DNA from: Macrophomina tecta
Taxonomy: Eukaryota; Ascomycota; Dothideomycetes; Botryosphaeriales; Botryosphaeriaceae
Length of the DNA: 64,000 nucleotides
NCBI GenBank assembly: GCA_024180945.1
Contig: JAKSGN010000003.1
Location: 1,984,001 to 2,048,000, forward strand
Direction of reading: 5' to 3'
Below are positions 1-11,281 of the stretch, piece after piece. How positions within the stretch are numbered: the first letter of the stretch is position 1; the number at the start of each line of letters is the position of its first letter. The position numbers and the translations under genes were made by a program. The notes under the pieces are model-generated. The model saw nothing but the letters and a program-made list of their open reading frames with translations. It searched no databases and was not told the origin of the DNA.

Positions 1-642
1 GCGCGAAATCACGACGACCTTGGCCGCGCCCAGCGCCTTCGCGAAGATGACGCCGAAGTGGCCCAGCCCGCCCAGTCCGACGATGCCGACGCGCTTGCCG
101 GGCCCGCAGCCGTTGCGCTTGAGCGGGCTGTAGACGGTGATGCCGCCGCACATCATCGGCGCCGCGTCCGCCGAGTCGAGCGCGTCGGGGATCTTGATGA
201 CGAAGTGCTCCGGGCAACGGTTGTAGTTGGCGTAGCCGCCGTAGCTGAGGCTGCCGTCCGGGTACCGCGCCGCATACGTCGTCACCATGCGCGGGCAGTG
301 GTTCTCGTGCCCGTCCGCGCAGAGCTCGCAGTCCGGCCGCAGGCACGACGCCGACTGCGCGCCCACGCCCACCCGGTCGCCCGCCTTGATGCGCTGCACC
401 GCGTCGCCCACGCGCGTGGCCCGGCCGATGATCTCGTGCCCGACGACGCAGGGGTAGGGCGTTTCGCCCCAGCCGGAGCGCAGCGTGTGCAGGTCGGAGC
501 CGCAGATGCCGCAGTGCGAGATTTGGATGTCGACGTCGGTCGATTCGAAGGGCTTGGGCGTGAAGGCCTGCCACTTCATCTTTCCTTGGGCTGAGGATGG
601 GTCCAGGCCGCACCAGCCTTCGAACTTGGGCTCTGCAGACAT
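1..642 (-). CDS. Zinc-dependent NADP alcohol dehydrogenase, CAD/ADH6 type (N-terminal part, cut by window edge)
   Basis: Medium-chain dehydrogenase that would interconvert aldehydes and alcohols with NADP(H) in the cytosol. The uninterrupted frame starts with ATG at 642 (MSAEPKFEGW) and gives 214 residues before the window edge removes the C-terminal part. Visible family marks are the catalytic zinc motif GICGSDLH, the GHE motif, the structural zinc cysteine cluster (CLRPDCELCADGHENHC) and the nucleotide-binding turn GLGGLGHFG near the cut edge. The order and spacing match cinnamyl-alcohol-dehydrogenase-like enzymes such as yeast Adh6/Adh7. The actual substrate cannot be read from the sequence. 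No intron is seen in the visible part. Confidence 0.9.
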   Translation of the reverse strand, partial: MSAEPKFEGWCGLDPSSAQGKMKWQAFTPKPFESTDVDIQISHCGICGSDLHTLRSGWGETPYPCVVGHEIIGRATRVGDAVQRIKAGDRVGVGAQSASCLRPDCELCADGHENHCPRMVTTYAARYPDGSLSYGGYANYNRCPEHFVIKIPDALDSADAAPMMCGGITVYSPLKRNGCGPGKRVGIVGLGGLGHFGVIFAKALGAAKVVVISR

Positions 643-2043
643 TGCTTTTGGGAAGACGAGTTCTTGAAAAGTTGGGCGCCGGATGCTGTGCAGATCTTGC
701 GCGCTAAAAGACAACGGATCACGGGTCGCTGGCTTTCGTGAGGCTGGTCGGCAACCGGCGAGGCGATTGATCGAAGACTTTTAGAAGCGTGAGTGAACGG
801 GATCGATGCGGATGAAGAGGTGGGAATGATCAGTTGAAGGCTCTGAGACGGGCTCGATGGAATTTAAGGTTCGAGGGGAGTATGTGGCCATGGGGAGCAT
901 TTCCCCGTCCAGTCACTTCTTCAGATTTCTTTCTTATTTGCCCTGGAGCCGTTATCCCCTAAGTGCGGTGTAACACTAAACCAGCGACGGACGAATCGTT
1001 GGCGCCAAATGGTTCCAATTGCGGACTTTGCTGGAGCTTGGGCCGGAAAATCGACCACAATCCCTGCTGTCGCCAGAATGGAGCTACGCGGCCTCCCGGC
1101 GATAAGAGACAATATCAGCGGGGAAGTTTCGTCGGCTCGCTCGGGCTTTCCTTCAGGCTTCTATCGCAGGGAAGTCGTTTTAGTGTTGTGTGTGTGCGGG
1201 CCCATTTACATTAATCTTATGGGAAGTTTGCCCAATACCAGTTCCAATACAGGACATGCCTCCGATCTACTACTCCCGAACGTCGACAGTCTTCGGTCAT
1301 GCTGCGCATCATTCCGCGGTAGGACAGGTCTATGGCATCACCCGATCTCCACCTGCTGCAGCCTCTGGACATGGCTTCGGCCGCGGTATATCTTCGGCAA
1401 TTCCCTACTGGGCAACCTACCTGTTTCTATCCATTATTCGGCCGATTATTTACTACATATTTTGGCTGTGCAGAAATTTCGCAAACGGATTTAAGAAGAG
1501 CATATTGCTCTCTCGCCCCCCATTCTACCCCTCCGATATCTCCGATAACACCGTACTGAGTGAGGGTTTGAATGACAAACGGACCGGACGAACGCGGATG
1601 AGGCCGGCTATCGGTAATCGTTCTGTTGGAATATCACGTGTGTGTATAATAAACTTTATCTTAGTCACGGAAGAGGACGGATAAGAGGCTCCCCCTAAGC
1701 GTCCCTCTCCGTCCTCATGCCACTCTTTCTCAATCAATGGTATCACCACCAAATCCAACACGCTCTTTCTTCTATAGAAAGTGATTATGATCGCTCTTTA
1801 GACATATTCAGAGAACAGTCGAGTTTCCGAGAGGAGGACTTCGTCAACAAGATAAGCATGTAACATTTGCTCACCACGCGGGTCAGCGTGGGCGCCTCGA
1901 GTAGTTCACTAAATATTGCTTTCCTCAGGACGGCTCCGCTTGTCTGGAGTCTCCTAATGATTTCGGCCAGCCGAATAAAATCAGCATTTTTCTCTTGTTT
2001 TGGTAAGTGCTTCTTTAGTCGGCCCTGGCCTCATCCTCTGCAA
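643..2043. other. Gene-free stretch upstream of the alcohol dehydrogenase
   Basis: About 1.4 kb. The first part must hold the promoter of the dehydrogenase read leftwards. Short open frames on both strands between about 920 and 1760 have no recognisable domain, no signal peptide and no good splice partners, and are taken as chance frames. Confidence 0.5.
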
Positions 2044-2838
2044 CTACAAGTCTTTGATCCCATTACCCGTCTCCTGTCTCTTCGGGCACTGCTGCCCCGC
2101 CGCTCTCTCATCTGGCCTTCCACCATCTTTCTGCACCCATTGCGCTTTGGATTCCTCATTTTGCGCTAGATAGCCCAACCAGAACAGCCTCGTCTCCGAA
2201 TCAGTCGGGTAGGACAACCCGTGCAGAGCGCTTTGAACAGCTTCGTCGTAGTAATCAAACCAGGCCTGCGCTTTCCTGACCTCCGATGATCCATAGCCGG
2301 TACAGATAGTGCCATCCCGGAACCGATACGAACGCCTGACTATAGGGTATACGAAGCGGGGACGATGTAGGGCCTTCCCACCCTGCTGCGCGCGTTCCTT
2401 AGCTACCAATCCCAGGCCGTCCCTTATTTCCTTCCAACCCAGTCTCTCTTCCTCGACAGTTTTTCCGTGCTTTAGCTTCTCCTCTGTCTCCCTAATTGCA
2501 GCCTCGTCGTCCTGCAGGCTTACGCGCACGTTCCGGCCGTATATTTCGCCAATTTGGGGGTTGCGTGAACCGAGATCGTCGATAAGTTCCCGCCAGAACT
2601 TGGCCCGATGATGCAGATATTCAAGCTTTGCTTGGAGCGGGATAACGAGGATGTACTCGCCATTTGAGCCGCGGCGTTCGGTCACATCTGGGTGAAGCCA
2701 GTGCCAGATTGGGGCGTCCAGACAGGGGTTCCCTTTGGATACGGATGCGAATGCGGATACGGATGCGACGGGCTTGGGTGACAAGGGAGACTCCTTGCAG
2801 ACACGGTATTTGTCACGAGGGTTATACTTCGGCGGCAT
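2044..2838 (-). CDS. Hypothetical protein, no recognised domain
   Basis: A single open frame of 264 residues from ATG at 2838 (MPPKYNPRDKYRV); an upstream in-frame start at 2883 would add 15 residues. No family is recognised. The N-terminal part carries a short imperfect repeat encoded by alternating GATACGGATGCG/GAATGCGGAT units (Ser-Val/Phe-Ala). The rest is rich in charged residues and aromatic pairs (WFDYYDE, RRSYRFRDG), compatible with a soluble folded protein. The frame is long for chance, but there is no supporting homology that I can name. It lies between the dehydrogenase promoter region and the DUF7580 gene. Confidence 0.4.
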   Translation of the reverse strand: MPPKYNPRDKYRVCKESPLSPKPVASVSAFASVSKGNPCLDAPIWHWLHPDVTERRGSNGEYILVIPLQAKLEYLHHRAKFWRELIDDLGSRNPQIGEIYGRNVRVSLQDDEAAIRETEEKLKHGKTVEEERLGWKEIRDGLGLVAKERAQQGGKALHRPRFVYPIVRRSYRFRDGTICTGYGSSEVRKAQAWFDYYDEAVQSALHGLSYPTDSETRLFWLGYLAQNEESKAQWVQKDGGRPDERAAGQQCPKRQETGNGIKDL

Positions 2839-3124
2839 GGCAGCAGTGAATGTGTGTTCTCTGCCTTGATGACTGCAAGACAAGATCGAAGCTTCAAGTC
2901 CTTGGTTGTCAAGATATACCCGAGGCTATCGTCAAATGAGCTCCTTTGTCCTTTTACGAGGCACCTCACAGCCAGTGCGAGCATCCGGAAAGGGAGTTCT
3001 TTTTGTCCAGTTGCATGCTGCCGATGATCATTCGATTCTTTGTCCATCTTTCCCCAGAAATCAGGGGGCAACCTCAGGGGGATCTAAAGCACTCCAAAGC
3101 TAGCCGTCCACGCACACGTCATCC

Positions 3125-5132
3125 TCAACTGATTGAAGCCAGAAATGTCTTGTGCACTGAGATCAAGTTTTCCAGCTCGCATACCACATTTGTGTAAACC
3201 GCGTTCCGTAGATCTTCGGTATCCAAGCTGTCATCGGCGGCAAAGTTGCATTCAATGCACCTGCGGGCTATTCTCTGATAACGAGGGCCAAGGTCGGTGT
3301 AGGGGCTATCAGCCAGGATACGGGCGCTAATAACATCATGTTTTTGTGGCTCGAGGTTGAAGCTGCTTGTGGCCCTCTCGTAGCCAATCTCCAGAAGCGC
3401 CAGTCCGAGTTTCGCGAGTGTCATGTTACGGATACCGTAAGTGAACCGTAATTCGGTCCGCACTGTATCAGATTCCATGGTAGGCGCAGCTATTTAATTT
3501 TCAGCACCGCTCGATGCGCCTCGTAGGGTTGCTCCTGGATTAACTGGTGAAAATTGAGCGTTGAGATGAAGCGTCTCCAGACTCTGGACCGAGTCGTTTG
3601 CGTTACCCTCGGCGAAGAATGAAATATCTCGTAGGTTCCAGTCCTCGGGAAGCCAAGGGGTCAAATAATACTGAAGGACAGCCGAGGCCAGTTCATACGC
3701 GAGAGAAAGTCTGCCAAGTTGAGAGAGCACGTTGACCTTGACATTTAGTGGCACCGGTTCTTTGCTCCCGCTAAGCTGGCAATATTCTGCCATGTGCTTT
3801 TTGTCAGTATCGTAGAAAATGAATCTGGCATTATCCCGACTTTCCAGGAAGCCAAGGCAAGTGGGACTGCATCCGACCTGGGAGGTAAATAATTGCTTGA
3901 TATGGCAGCAAAAGCTCTTAGCGTCCCGAAGGTTCATCATTCTGCTATCCTGAACATCGGAGCCGGGTTTCGGGGCATCATTCTTAACAGACTTGGGCAC
4001 TGAATCGTCGGGGCTCTCGTCTCTGATTAACCCCAAACCAAGGCGTGATCTCTTCTTCCCTCGATTGTCCTCCGAGAGAAAGCGTCCATTCTTTGATCGT
4101 GGTTTGGGTGTGAAGCTTCGACCTCGGTCATCCAATAGCGTTTCAAGTGGAAAGGCGAGGTCGCTTGCCAGATTCCTCGATAATACGGAAGGGCTTGAAA
4201 CATCATTCTTCGCGGTAATCGGCTTCGCGTACAGCCATATCGGCAATTCATTGGCTCTGTCAACGTGTCAGAATCGCAGTTCCCTCTGTGACGGGAATTT
4301 ACGGAAATAAGAATAAGAGACACAAATGCCCATAAGAGGATTGAGGCAGCCAGTGCGGGAAGCCTGAGCGTTCAGATCAGGCTGGCTGCTTCAAATTCGA
4401 CAACTTTGTAAGACTGTTTGCGCGGTCGTGAGAAGTACCGCTGGACGCCTTACACGCTCGTACAGTCAGGCAGTCAAACTCACCCTGAGTTATTCATAGA
4501 GTCTCTTTGACGACACGAGATGGCGAAGTCGAGACGGACTTGGTCAAAGGCGGTCTCGGGATGCAGAAGCAGTTTCGCTTGATGGGCCTCGTGAGAAGCG
4601 TTCGAGCAGGACCAAGCGTCCATGAGAGACGAGTGGAGCGACCTTGAGGCCTGTCTGATCCTTGGGTAACATCGTGGGGCAATCCGTCTTGGGACGGCGC
4701 TCGAAGGTGCGAAGTAGCGTGGGTCTTGCAAAGCCCATGTGTTCTTTCTCAAGCTCCGGAGCCTGGAGTTCCACTCACCCAGGCTCTGCAGTGTTTTCCT
4801 GTACCGGCCCTCTTTGGTCGACACTTTGAAGGCATGACGAATGTGGTCAAATGCTTTTGATGAAGCATCGCCGGGCTTCGGACACACAGAAGGTTAGAAG
4901 AGGTGGCAGTCAGTTTCGGGCTGGGAAAGCGGAGCTCACCTTGGGGGCCTTTCCCGATTTCGGCCAGTTCTGTGGTCATGCCCCGCAGCTCGTCACGGAT
5001 GTTCAACACAACCCCTTCGCCAGTCGTGTAGTCATCGCCCATCATCGTCTCCAGCCTGACATTCGCTCTTCTGAACTCGTCTGCATTCCAGCCCCACGTC
5101 GCCCGGGTGCTGCAACATCCTCCGGAGCTCAC
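3125..5132 (-). CDS. DUF7580-type fungal protein (5' end unresolved)
   Basis: Resembles the large filamentous-fungal family ending in a DUF7580 domain, of unknown function. Four exons fit in frame: about 5132-4940, 4853-4484, 4256-3508 and 3462-3125. Exon 1 reads DELRGMTTELAEIG. Exon 2 gives the family's N-terminal helical part and a Trp-Ser-Cys segment (LMDAWSCSNASHEAHQAKL). Exon 3 gives LASAVLQYYLTPWLPEDW. Exon 4 gives YGIRNMTLAKLGLALLEIG and YQRIARRCIECNF, both typical of DUF7580. Without the proposed 45-nt last intron (3463-3507) an in-frame TAA at 3494-3496 would end the protein early. The true start is not resolved; 5132 is only an in-frame GTG, and one more upstream exon is likely. This could also be a decaying paralogue. 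Confidence 0.6.
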
Positions 5133-5798
5133 ATGTCTCTCTTTCTGGGACGACGAGTTCGGCGCATCAAGAGGCGATCTCGATCAAGCCCTGGACTGCT
5201 CTCAGGAAGCCAAAGATCTGACACTTTATGTTCTGGTCTCGCTCGGATACCACTTGAGCTATGGTAAGCCCCAAATCAACGCAGAGTCAGCTCTTGTACC
5301 TGAACTGATATCCACATAGAGCTCTTGCATGCAATACTTCCACTCCAGAATCACCATAAGTATGTCAAAATGGTTTCCAGAATTGACCCTCAGGTAGAGC
5401 GAGCGGCAGGTATCCTTGGAGATTTCCTTAAACCTGTCCAAAAACGACCATGCAGCATTGAAGACGCATTGGCAACGCTCGATGCAAATGTGGCGCGTTT
5501 TAGTGTGCTCGGGCCTATATTGGAAGACACGGCACCACCTTTCCACTATATGGAAAACAGGCCATGAAAGATCCGTCGGTCAAGTACGGCAGCCTAGAAG
5601 ATGCCCCGTGCGCAGAGATGCTGCAAGGGCAATCGAAGAAGCTAGTGGAGACAAGCACAATATCTAATTTAGTCAAATAAGGGACTGGATCAGGAGAATG
5701 GAAGTTATTTGAGCGGTGGCTTTGACAATTACGGAGCCCCTCCAAAGCATTCGTAGTCTTCCTGTGGAGCCCTTCATCCCAGCGACTGAGGCGATAGC
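5133..5798. other. Unassigned stretch between the DUF7580 gene and the carboxypeptidase gene
   Basis: The right half is downstream of the carboxypeptidase stop codon; the left half probably holds the missing 5' end and promoter of the DUF7580 gene. Open frames here (for example a leftward one at 5259-5546) show no domain that I recognise. Confidence 0.45.
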
Positions 5799-7629
5799 TT
5801 AACAAGCATTCACGCCTGGGCTGCACGTCGGCAATGGCACATAGCTCTGCGTATGCGTCGCCTTGGCCGTCCCATTCGTCGAGTACTCCTCGCTCACCCT
5901 CACCGCCCCATCACTGATGCTCAGCCCGGACAACGTCCTCCTGAAATACTCCAAACTGGCCTCCGGCTGATAGTACGGGATCTCATGCCCACTGTCATAG
6001 ATGCGCGCGAAGCTGAAGTTCCCGTACTGCCGCACAACCCCATACTCCTTCCCGGCAACGACGAACGGCGAATACCCCGCCTGTCTGAACTCCTCCTGCT
6101 CAGGGAACTCCAGCGCCAAGGACACGGCTTCCCCGCCGAGCCAGTTGCACGTGAAATCCGCATCGCCGTAGAACAGTGCCACGCGCACGCCATTGGCCAG
6201 GATGCCCTCGAGATCGGACTTAAAGGTCGGGTACGCGAAGTCGCCGTAGTCGCCGAAGCCCATGGCCACGGCCTCGGAGGAGGTGCTGGTGTAGTTGACA
6301 TTGACGCCGAGGGCCTGCTGGACGGAAGCGAGGTTAAGGTAGTCGACGAAGTAGTCGGGCGGCGTGGGGTCGTCGGCCGGGTGGCGGATGTCGTAGGTGC
6401 CGCGGCCGGACAGCGAGGTGTAGATGTTGCGGATCAAGCCGCGGCAGATGTTGGAGGCGGTAGCGCAGACGACCTTGCCGTGGAAAGTATCGCGGTCAGC
6501 GGCGGCGCACGAGTCGAGGTAGTCGGCGCAGCCGTTGGGCATGTGATAGACGTTTTCCATGAAGGTGTAGACGGAGTCGTTGACCTGGGTTGCGGCGATG
6601 CGAGGTCAGCATTACGAGATGGCGTGACGGCAGGGGTTTTACGCACGGCTTTGATTCCGTATGTGTTGTTATTTGCGAAGATGTAGTAGTAGGGGCTTTG
6701 GATTTTGGCGTCGATGATGCCGTTGATGATGCCGAGAGTGCCCATGTTCAAGCGTGTGCCATTCTCAGTGCCATTTCCGATGGCTAGGTTGTGGTCGTAG
6801 AAGTAGTCATAGAACGCAGGACCATAATGCCCACCGTACTGTATCTCAGTCAGCAAACAGAGCTCACATCTTGGAAAGTGTTCCGTGAAGCCTACAGATT
6901 CCGTCCAAAGATGGAACTCGACATCTTTGTTGGAGATCTCGGGCTCCAGCTGCGGCAAATTACCCAGAAAAGCCTGAAGAATATGCCAGGCGCCTTCCGC
7001 CGCAACGTATGAGGTGGGATAAGCATAGGGATCAACCAAGGAGTAACGTCCGTCTGGCTCGGTGCAGTTGCTATACTCTTCACTAGTCTCGTTGAAGCAG
7101 CCCTCCCCCGTAGTTGCATAAGAGAAGCCCACTCCGATTGGCTGAGAAAGGTACAGCATATTGGATTCTTCGTTCCAAGAGTATGGATTGTGTTCCGCTG
7201 TCAAATCTGCGGAGATATTGCATGGCCCATGTTCTTGAAAGAGGCCAATCATTGAATCACTTCCAGGTCCGCCTATAGAATATAAAACGTAAGTCTTCTG
7301 TGCTCCAGAAAATTCAGCATAAACCAACCGTTTAGCCACAAAGTGAAGGGTGCATCGTGCGGGTCGTGACGGCGTGGGAAGAACCAGAAGAACATATTGG
7401 TCGTGCCATTCAAAGAGATATATCCGGAGTATGACGTGACTCCGGACGTAGTTTCGCAGATCCCAGGCTCTTTGTATCTGATCTCCGCTCCCTGTGGTGA
7501 ATGGATCACTTTCAAATTTGTGGCATTTGCAGGTAATCCGCGCTCAACGAACGGCGGATATATTGCTGCCGAAGGCAAGAGGAGGGCCTGTAGCACCGTC
7601 ACGATGGTGTGCAATCGCGAGTGGAACAT
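5799..7629 (-). CDS. Secreted serine carboxypeptidase, peptidase family S10
   Basis: Serine exopeptidase that removes C-terminal residues from peptides, expected in the secretory pathway, vacuole or outside the cell. Four exons (7629-7329, 7272-6896, 6838-6647, 6584-5799) give 551 residues, normal for S10. A signal peptide is visible ([20 protein letters not shown]). Splicing of intron 1 recreates the oxyanion motif LNGGPG, and intron 2 splits the nucleophile motif TES|YGGHYGP with the serine at residue 226. The acid is in GDADFTCNW (about residue 433) and the base in [11 protein letters not shown] (His 490). Several N-x-S/T sites fit glycosylation. All catalytic residues are present, so it should be active. 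It is flanked by gene-free DNA. Donors GTTGGT, GTAGGC and GTGCGT are weak, but each junction is confirmed by motif continuity. Confidence 0.93.
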
Positions 7630-8487
7630 TTTGCTTGATGCTGAGTTGTGAGGCTCAGGAAAATGGCAAAGAGAATGATGGGGTAGGAACAGCAGCGGAT
7701 GTAAGTGTGCATTTAAAGTTCTGATGCGAGCCACAATCAAGAGCGGAGCGATGCGGTGACAAGCAGTGGCAAGCATTCGCCTTCCCGCTAAGGTATAGTG
7801 CTTGGCTGGGTACGCAGACGGCTTATATCACGTCAAGAGCACCATGCTAATTTGAAAATCCCATGCTTATCGGGCTGCGATCGGCGCAGCCAAGAGTGGG
7901 CGGATATGATGCGTTGCAGTGCCCCGCAGGGAGCGCGAACTAGGCCAAACTGTCACACGGAGTGATTGCAGCCCCCGGTTAACTTGACATGCAAGGATCA
8001 AATGGAGAACGATTTGGTCCATCAAAGCAGCCTGCCAGAAACTGTCAAATACTACTCCGGGCCAGATATCGGTTCGTTCGAGCCGAAAGCCGGATTCGCC
8101 GCTCCAGTCTATAGCCGTTCGTATCACCAACAGTGCCTCATATCCCTCCTTGGTACGCCTCGAGTTGTTTGCCACAGGTTTCATTCTGCGATACCCGAAA
8201 CCAAGGGTAATTCAGTGCAAAAGACCATTACAGACTCAAAAATCCTAGAACATACAGGTCGTGCCTAGCTACACTCTGCGCTCGTATGGTTGCTCGGAAA
8301 ATTCCCCATTGGGTTTCATTTAATACACTGACCGTCGATGTAACTGCACGCCGTTGTATCTTTCGAACACAATGACCAGTAGTCAACGTGTCTCTCCTGA
8401 AACGGGCTGTGAGCAAGGACCAGGAAGTATTGGGAGGCTGTTCGAACTCACCACGGTGCGATGGACCGTTGCGTGATCCACTATACT

Positions 8488-8890
8488 CTATCTGTAACTG
8501 CTACAATTGGGTGAGGCCTTATTACTCATTATAAAAGAGGTGTTATGCGTCCATGAGTGATTATCATAACGCAAATGCATCACGTCCTCCGTATTGTTTC
8601 CATAACTCCACTGGCGTTCTTGTAAGCCCGGATCATTACGGGTAAACCAAGTATCCCAGGTTCTTTCCGCCGATAGTCTCGATTTTTTTTTTTTTTTTTT
8701 TTGTGGCAGTGAACAGCAGGTTCTTGGGGGTAGCATTATCCCATATTGCTATCGTGGCCGTCAGATTCCAGCTGGGATTCCCGATACTCGCATCGTACTC
8801 AGTATGAGCGATGGTACAGCTTCCTAGCGGATAAAGTAGAGTAGATGATTTTGTGAAAGCATAAAGTGGAGCGAGAAGATAGAGTGGCAT
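8488..8890 (-). pseudogene. Possible small secreted-protein ORF split by a 20-nt poly(T/A) tract
   Basis: From an ATG at 8890 in a good context (CAAAATG) the frame encodes a hydrophobic, signal-like N-terminus (MPLYLLAPLYAF...) followed by an Asn-rich stretch with N-x-T sites (WNLTATIAIWDNATPK). It then runs into 20 consecutive A (coding strand) at 8702-8683 and closes shortly after. In the next frame an open stretch continues from the tract to 8488 with similar composition (NHSWTHNTSFIMSNKAS). The two halves look like one protein broken by slippage in the homopolymer, but no homologue is recognised, so this may be chance. Confidence 0.25.
8683..8702. repeat. Poly(T) tract, 20 nt
   Basis: Uninterrupted T20 on the + strand, lying between the two halves of the possible ORF at 8488-8890. 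Confidence 0.95.
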
Positions 8891-9878
8891 TTTGAAGGTC
8901 TTCGACGAGTGGGAGGCCGAAGTGTGCGTATTCTTTTTCGATATTGAATGTTTCTGAAACCGGTGCGCTGATGCCCATTCACTTTGCTTCTATGCTCTAT
9001 TCCTAAAAAACGCTGTTGGCAGAAAATTGAGTGGAAAGGGTCACATATCCAGGTTAATCAATCCATATAAATATATAGTTGCTAGTTAAACTGTTGGACC
9101 GGAGGTAATAGAACCGGAGCGCTAACTGCAGGATAATGGTATAGCACTGGCTTCTATGAGCGAGCGTGCAAACCAATTCTCTGGGGCCGCAGCTTGTGCT
9201 CTTATCAAGCTCGGAAAAAAAAAATCCCTATGATTTTTATATAGCACCGAGCCCGCACGAGGATTTGACGCAACCACCAGGGTGCAAATGCCATCAAAGT
9301 TGGACTCGGCATAGAGTAGGGAAACCAGTTGATGGCCGGGTATGTTCGTCTTTCCATTTCAGCCACTGCTGTTGCGCGAAGTTTGTCAGTCTGCAAATAT
9401 CTGTCCCCACCTATGGAAAACGCGTCCGCTGACTTGGCAACACAGCATACGAGGGCAAGCTGCTTTCTCAGAAGATATGCACCGCTCTGCGGAACACGCC
9501 CGCTGTTCAGAACTGAGGTCCTAGTGTTCGACGCTCAAGACTCTTTCTTGATCCTAGGGACACAGGTTTTCTTACGACCGTCATCAAAATGATGCGGCAA
9601 CCAGATCAAGCTTTCGAGGCGTAGATACGATAAAGTCGGAAAATATTAATCAGACCGAGGCTTTACTGGACTGACTGGAATATTCTAAGCCTACATTCAG
9701 CAGCAGTAACAGAAAAAAAAAATAAAGGAAGAAACCAGCGCCAGAAAGACATTCAAACCTCTTGCATCGGTAGAAATGCAGAGAAAGGGGAATCTCCCAT
9801 AGGCATTCGCACAACCCAGCAGCACCATCCATCTCTTTTACGTTTCCTTTTTGTTCAAAGTTTCCAATGAACCACCAA

Positions 9879-10888
9879 TTACACCGTGCCCGCAATGCTC
9901 AGCTCGCGGATCTCCTGCAGCACCTCCTCAACACGCTGGTCCAGCTGGCCACTGGCGTATTGATCGCGGACATCAGCGTCAAGATACTGTTGCACCTGGG
10001 CCATGCGCGAGTAGGCCTCTGCACAGAAACGCAACTGGATCTTGACGAGGGCTTCGAAAGAGGGGTCGAGGTAGGGAACACGAAGGTCGATGAGCTGGGG
10101 CAGTTCGTTGGTGAGCTGCTCGTTGAGCTGGTCGTAGGCGGCTTTGGCCAGCTGTTCGTCCTTCTCGGCGCGCGGCAGCTTCGTGGGGTCCTTGTCGGGC
10201 TTGTCGGTCAGCTTGCGCACCTTGGCGCGCATGGCGTCATAGTCGGTTTGCTTGTGGCCGCGCTTCTTGATACCTGTCAAAAGCTATTAATAGGTCGAAG
10301 GACCCAAGCGGAAGCATGGGCGCAACGTACATTCATTGATCTCGGGGAAATAGGCGCAGAATCGCGAAATGGGCTCGAGGACGGTGGTTCTGTGAGAGAT
10401 GAGCGGTGCGCTCTGGGGCACATGGCCGGGCATCCGTACCGGTAGGGGCCATCTAGAGCCTTGATGGTCTCGGCGTCGAGGTCGGCGACGGCGTCCTTGT
10501 AGCTCCTACTTACGCCGTCTCTCGCACCGGCATCTCCGTAGAAGGCGTCAATCGTTTCGGCAATGCGCATTTGCGAGGCGGTCATGGCTTTGGCAGAACC
10601 CCCGTCAGCTCAGCTCTCCCATGGCCAGGAGCAGTCAAATCCACGAACCGCGTAGAGAGTCCAAATAGCCCTTTGCTTCCTTCTGCAGCTTGTTGGCAGC
10701 AGTCTCCATGGTACGGTAGCGGCGCAGTTCGGTCTCGAAATCGCGGTCGTTGGTGCGCTCGACATGGCCGGTCTTCATCATGACCTGGGTCGTGGCGCGG
10801 TTGACGCCCTTCTTGAAGCCTGTTCCGAGGTTACCTTGCTGGTGGCGTAGCAAGCCTTAAGGCAGGCTCCCATACCTGACCACGACAT
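9879..10888 (-). CDS. hob3: BAR-domain protein Rvs161/Hob3
   Basis: N-BAR amphiphysin-like protein that bends membranes at endocytic sites, normally as a heterodimer with Rvs167/Hob1, and links to actin patches and polarity. Five exons (10888-10876, 10819-10649, 10587-10440, 10389-10331, 10273-9879) give 261 residues; yeast Rvs161 has 265. The first exon is 13 nt (MSWSG with the next exon). Diagnostic stretches are LQKEAKGYLDSLRAMTASQ, AIKKR-like CIKKRGHK, KLPRAEKDEQLAKAAY, and ELPQLIDLRVPYLDPSFEAL followed by VKIQLRFCAEAY. The BAR domain fills the protein; there is no SH3 domain, which separates it from Rvs167. It is transcribed divergently from MSW1 across 393 bp. Confidence 0.95.
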
Positions 10889-11281
10889 GTTGGCGGCCTG
10901 GGGTGAATCTGGAGGGCGTTCAGCGGCGGGAGAGGTGTGCGATTGAGGGGCTGATTCGGGCGCTCAGGTGGATGCTTGCGGATGACGCGACGGTAGAGAA
11001 TACGGGCATGCGGATATGCAGACGTGGAGGAGGGGAGGGAGTCGGAGTGGCGCGCGGACGGGCAGCAGTGTCGGGCGCGGGAGTGGTGGTGGTGGTGTGG
11101 CTGTGTGCGAGGATTGAAAGAGTACGTAGTATGGCTGCGGCGGCGCACTTGGACTGGGCGCTGTGCTGCCGGCGCCCGTCTTGGCGCGATGACGCTGTGC
11201 CTTGCGCCGATCGCAGAGCCCGACGCGACGCTGCTCGAAACGCCTGCATCCGGCTCCCCAAGAAACATTCCCATCCGCCCC
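10889..11281. promoter_or_regulatory. Shared divergent promoter region of hob3 and MSW1
   Basis: The 393 bp between the two start codons is GC-rich and must contain both promoters. No clear TATA box is seen. Open frames crossing it on both strands are by-products of the GC-rich composition. Confidence 0.6.

Larger units (their letters stand above)
7630..9878. other. Gene-poor stretch with homopolymer tracts and one possible broken small ORF
   Basis: 2.2 kb between the carboxypeptidase start and the BAR-protein stop. The left end must contain the carboxypeptidase promoter; a TATA-like GATATAAG (- strand) lies near 7827-7834, about 200 bp upstream of the ATG. A and T homopolymer runs occur at 8683, about 9210 and about 9713. 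Apart from the possible small ORF at 8488-8890, I see no coding signal. Confidence 0.5.

Noticed and set aside
58..594. 178-codon + strand open frame
   Set aside because: Antisense to the alcohol dehydrogenase, Arg/Ala/Val-rich and no domain.
5853..6686. 277-codon + strand open frame
   Set aside because: Antisense to the last exons of the S10 carboxypeptidase and made of Arg/Val/Asp runs without any motif.
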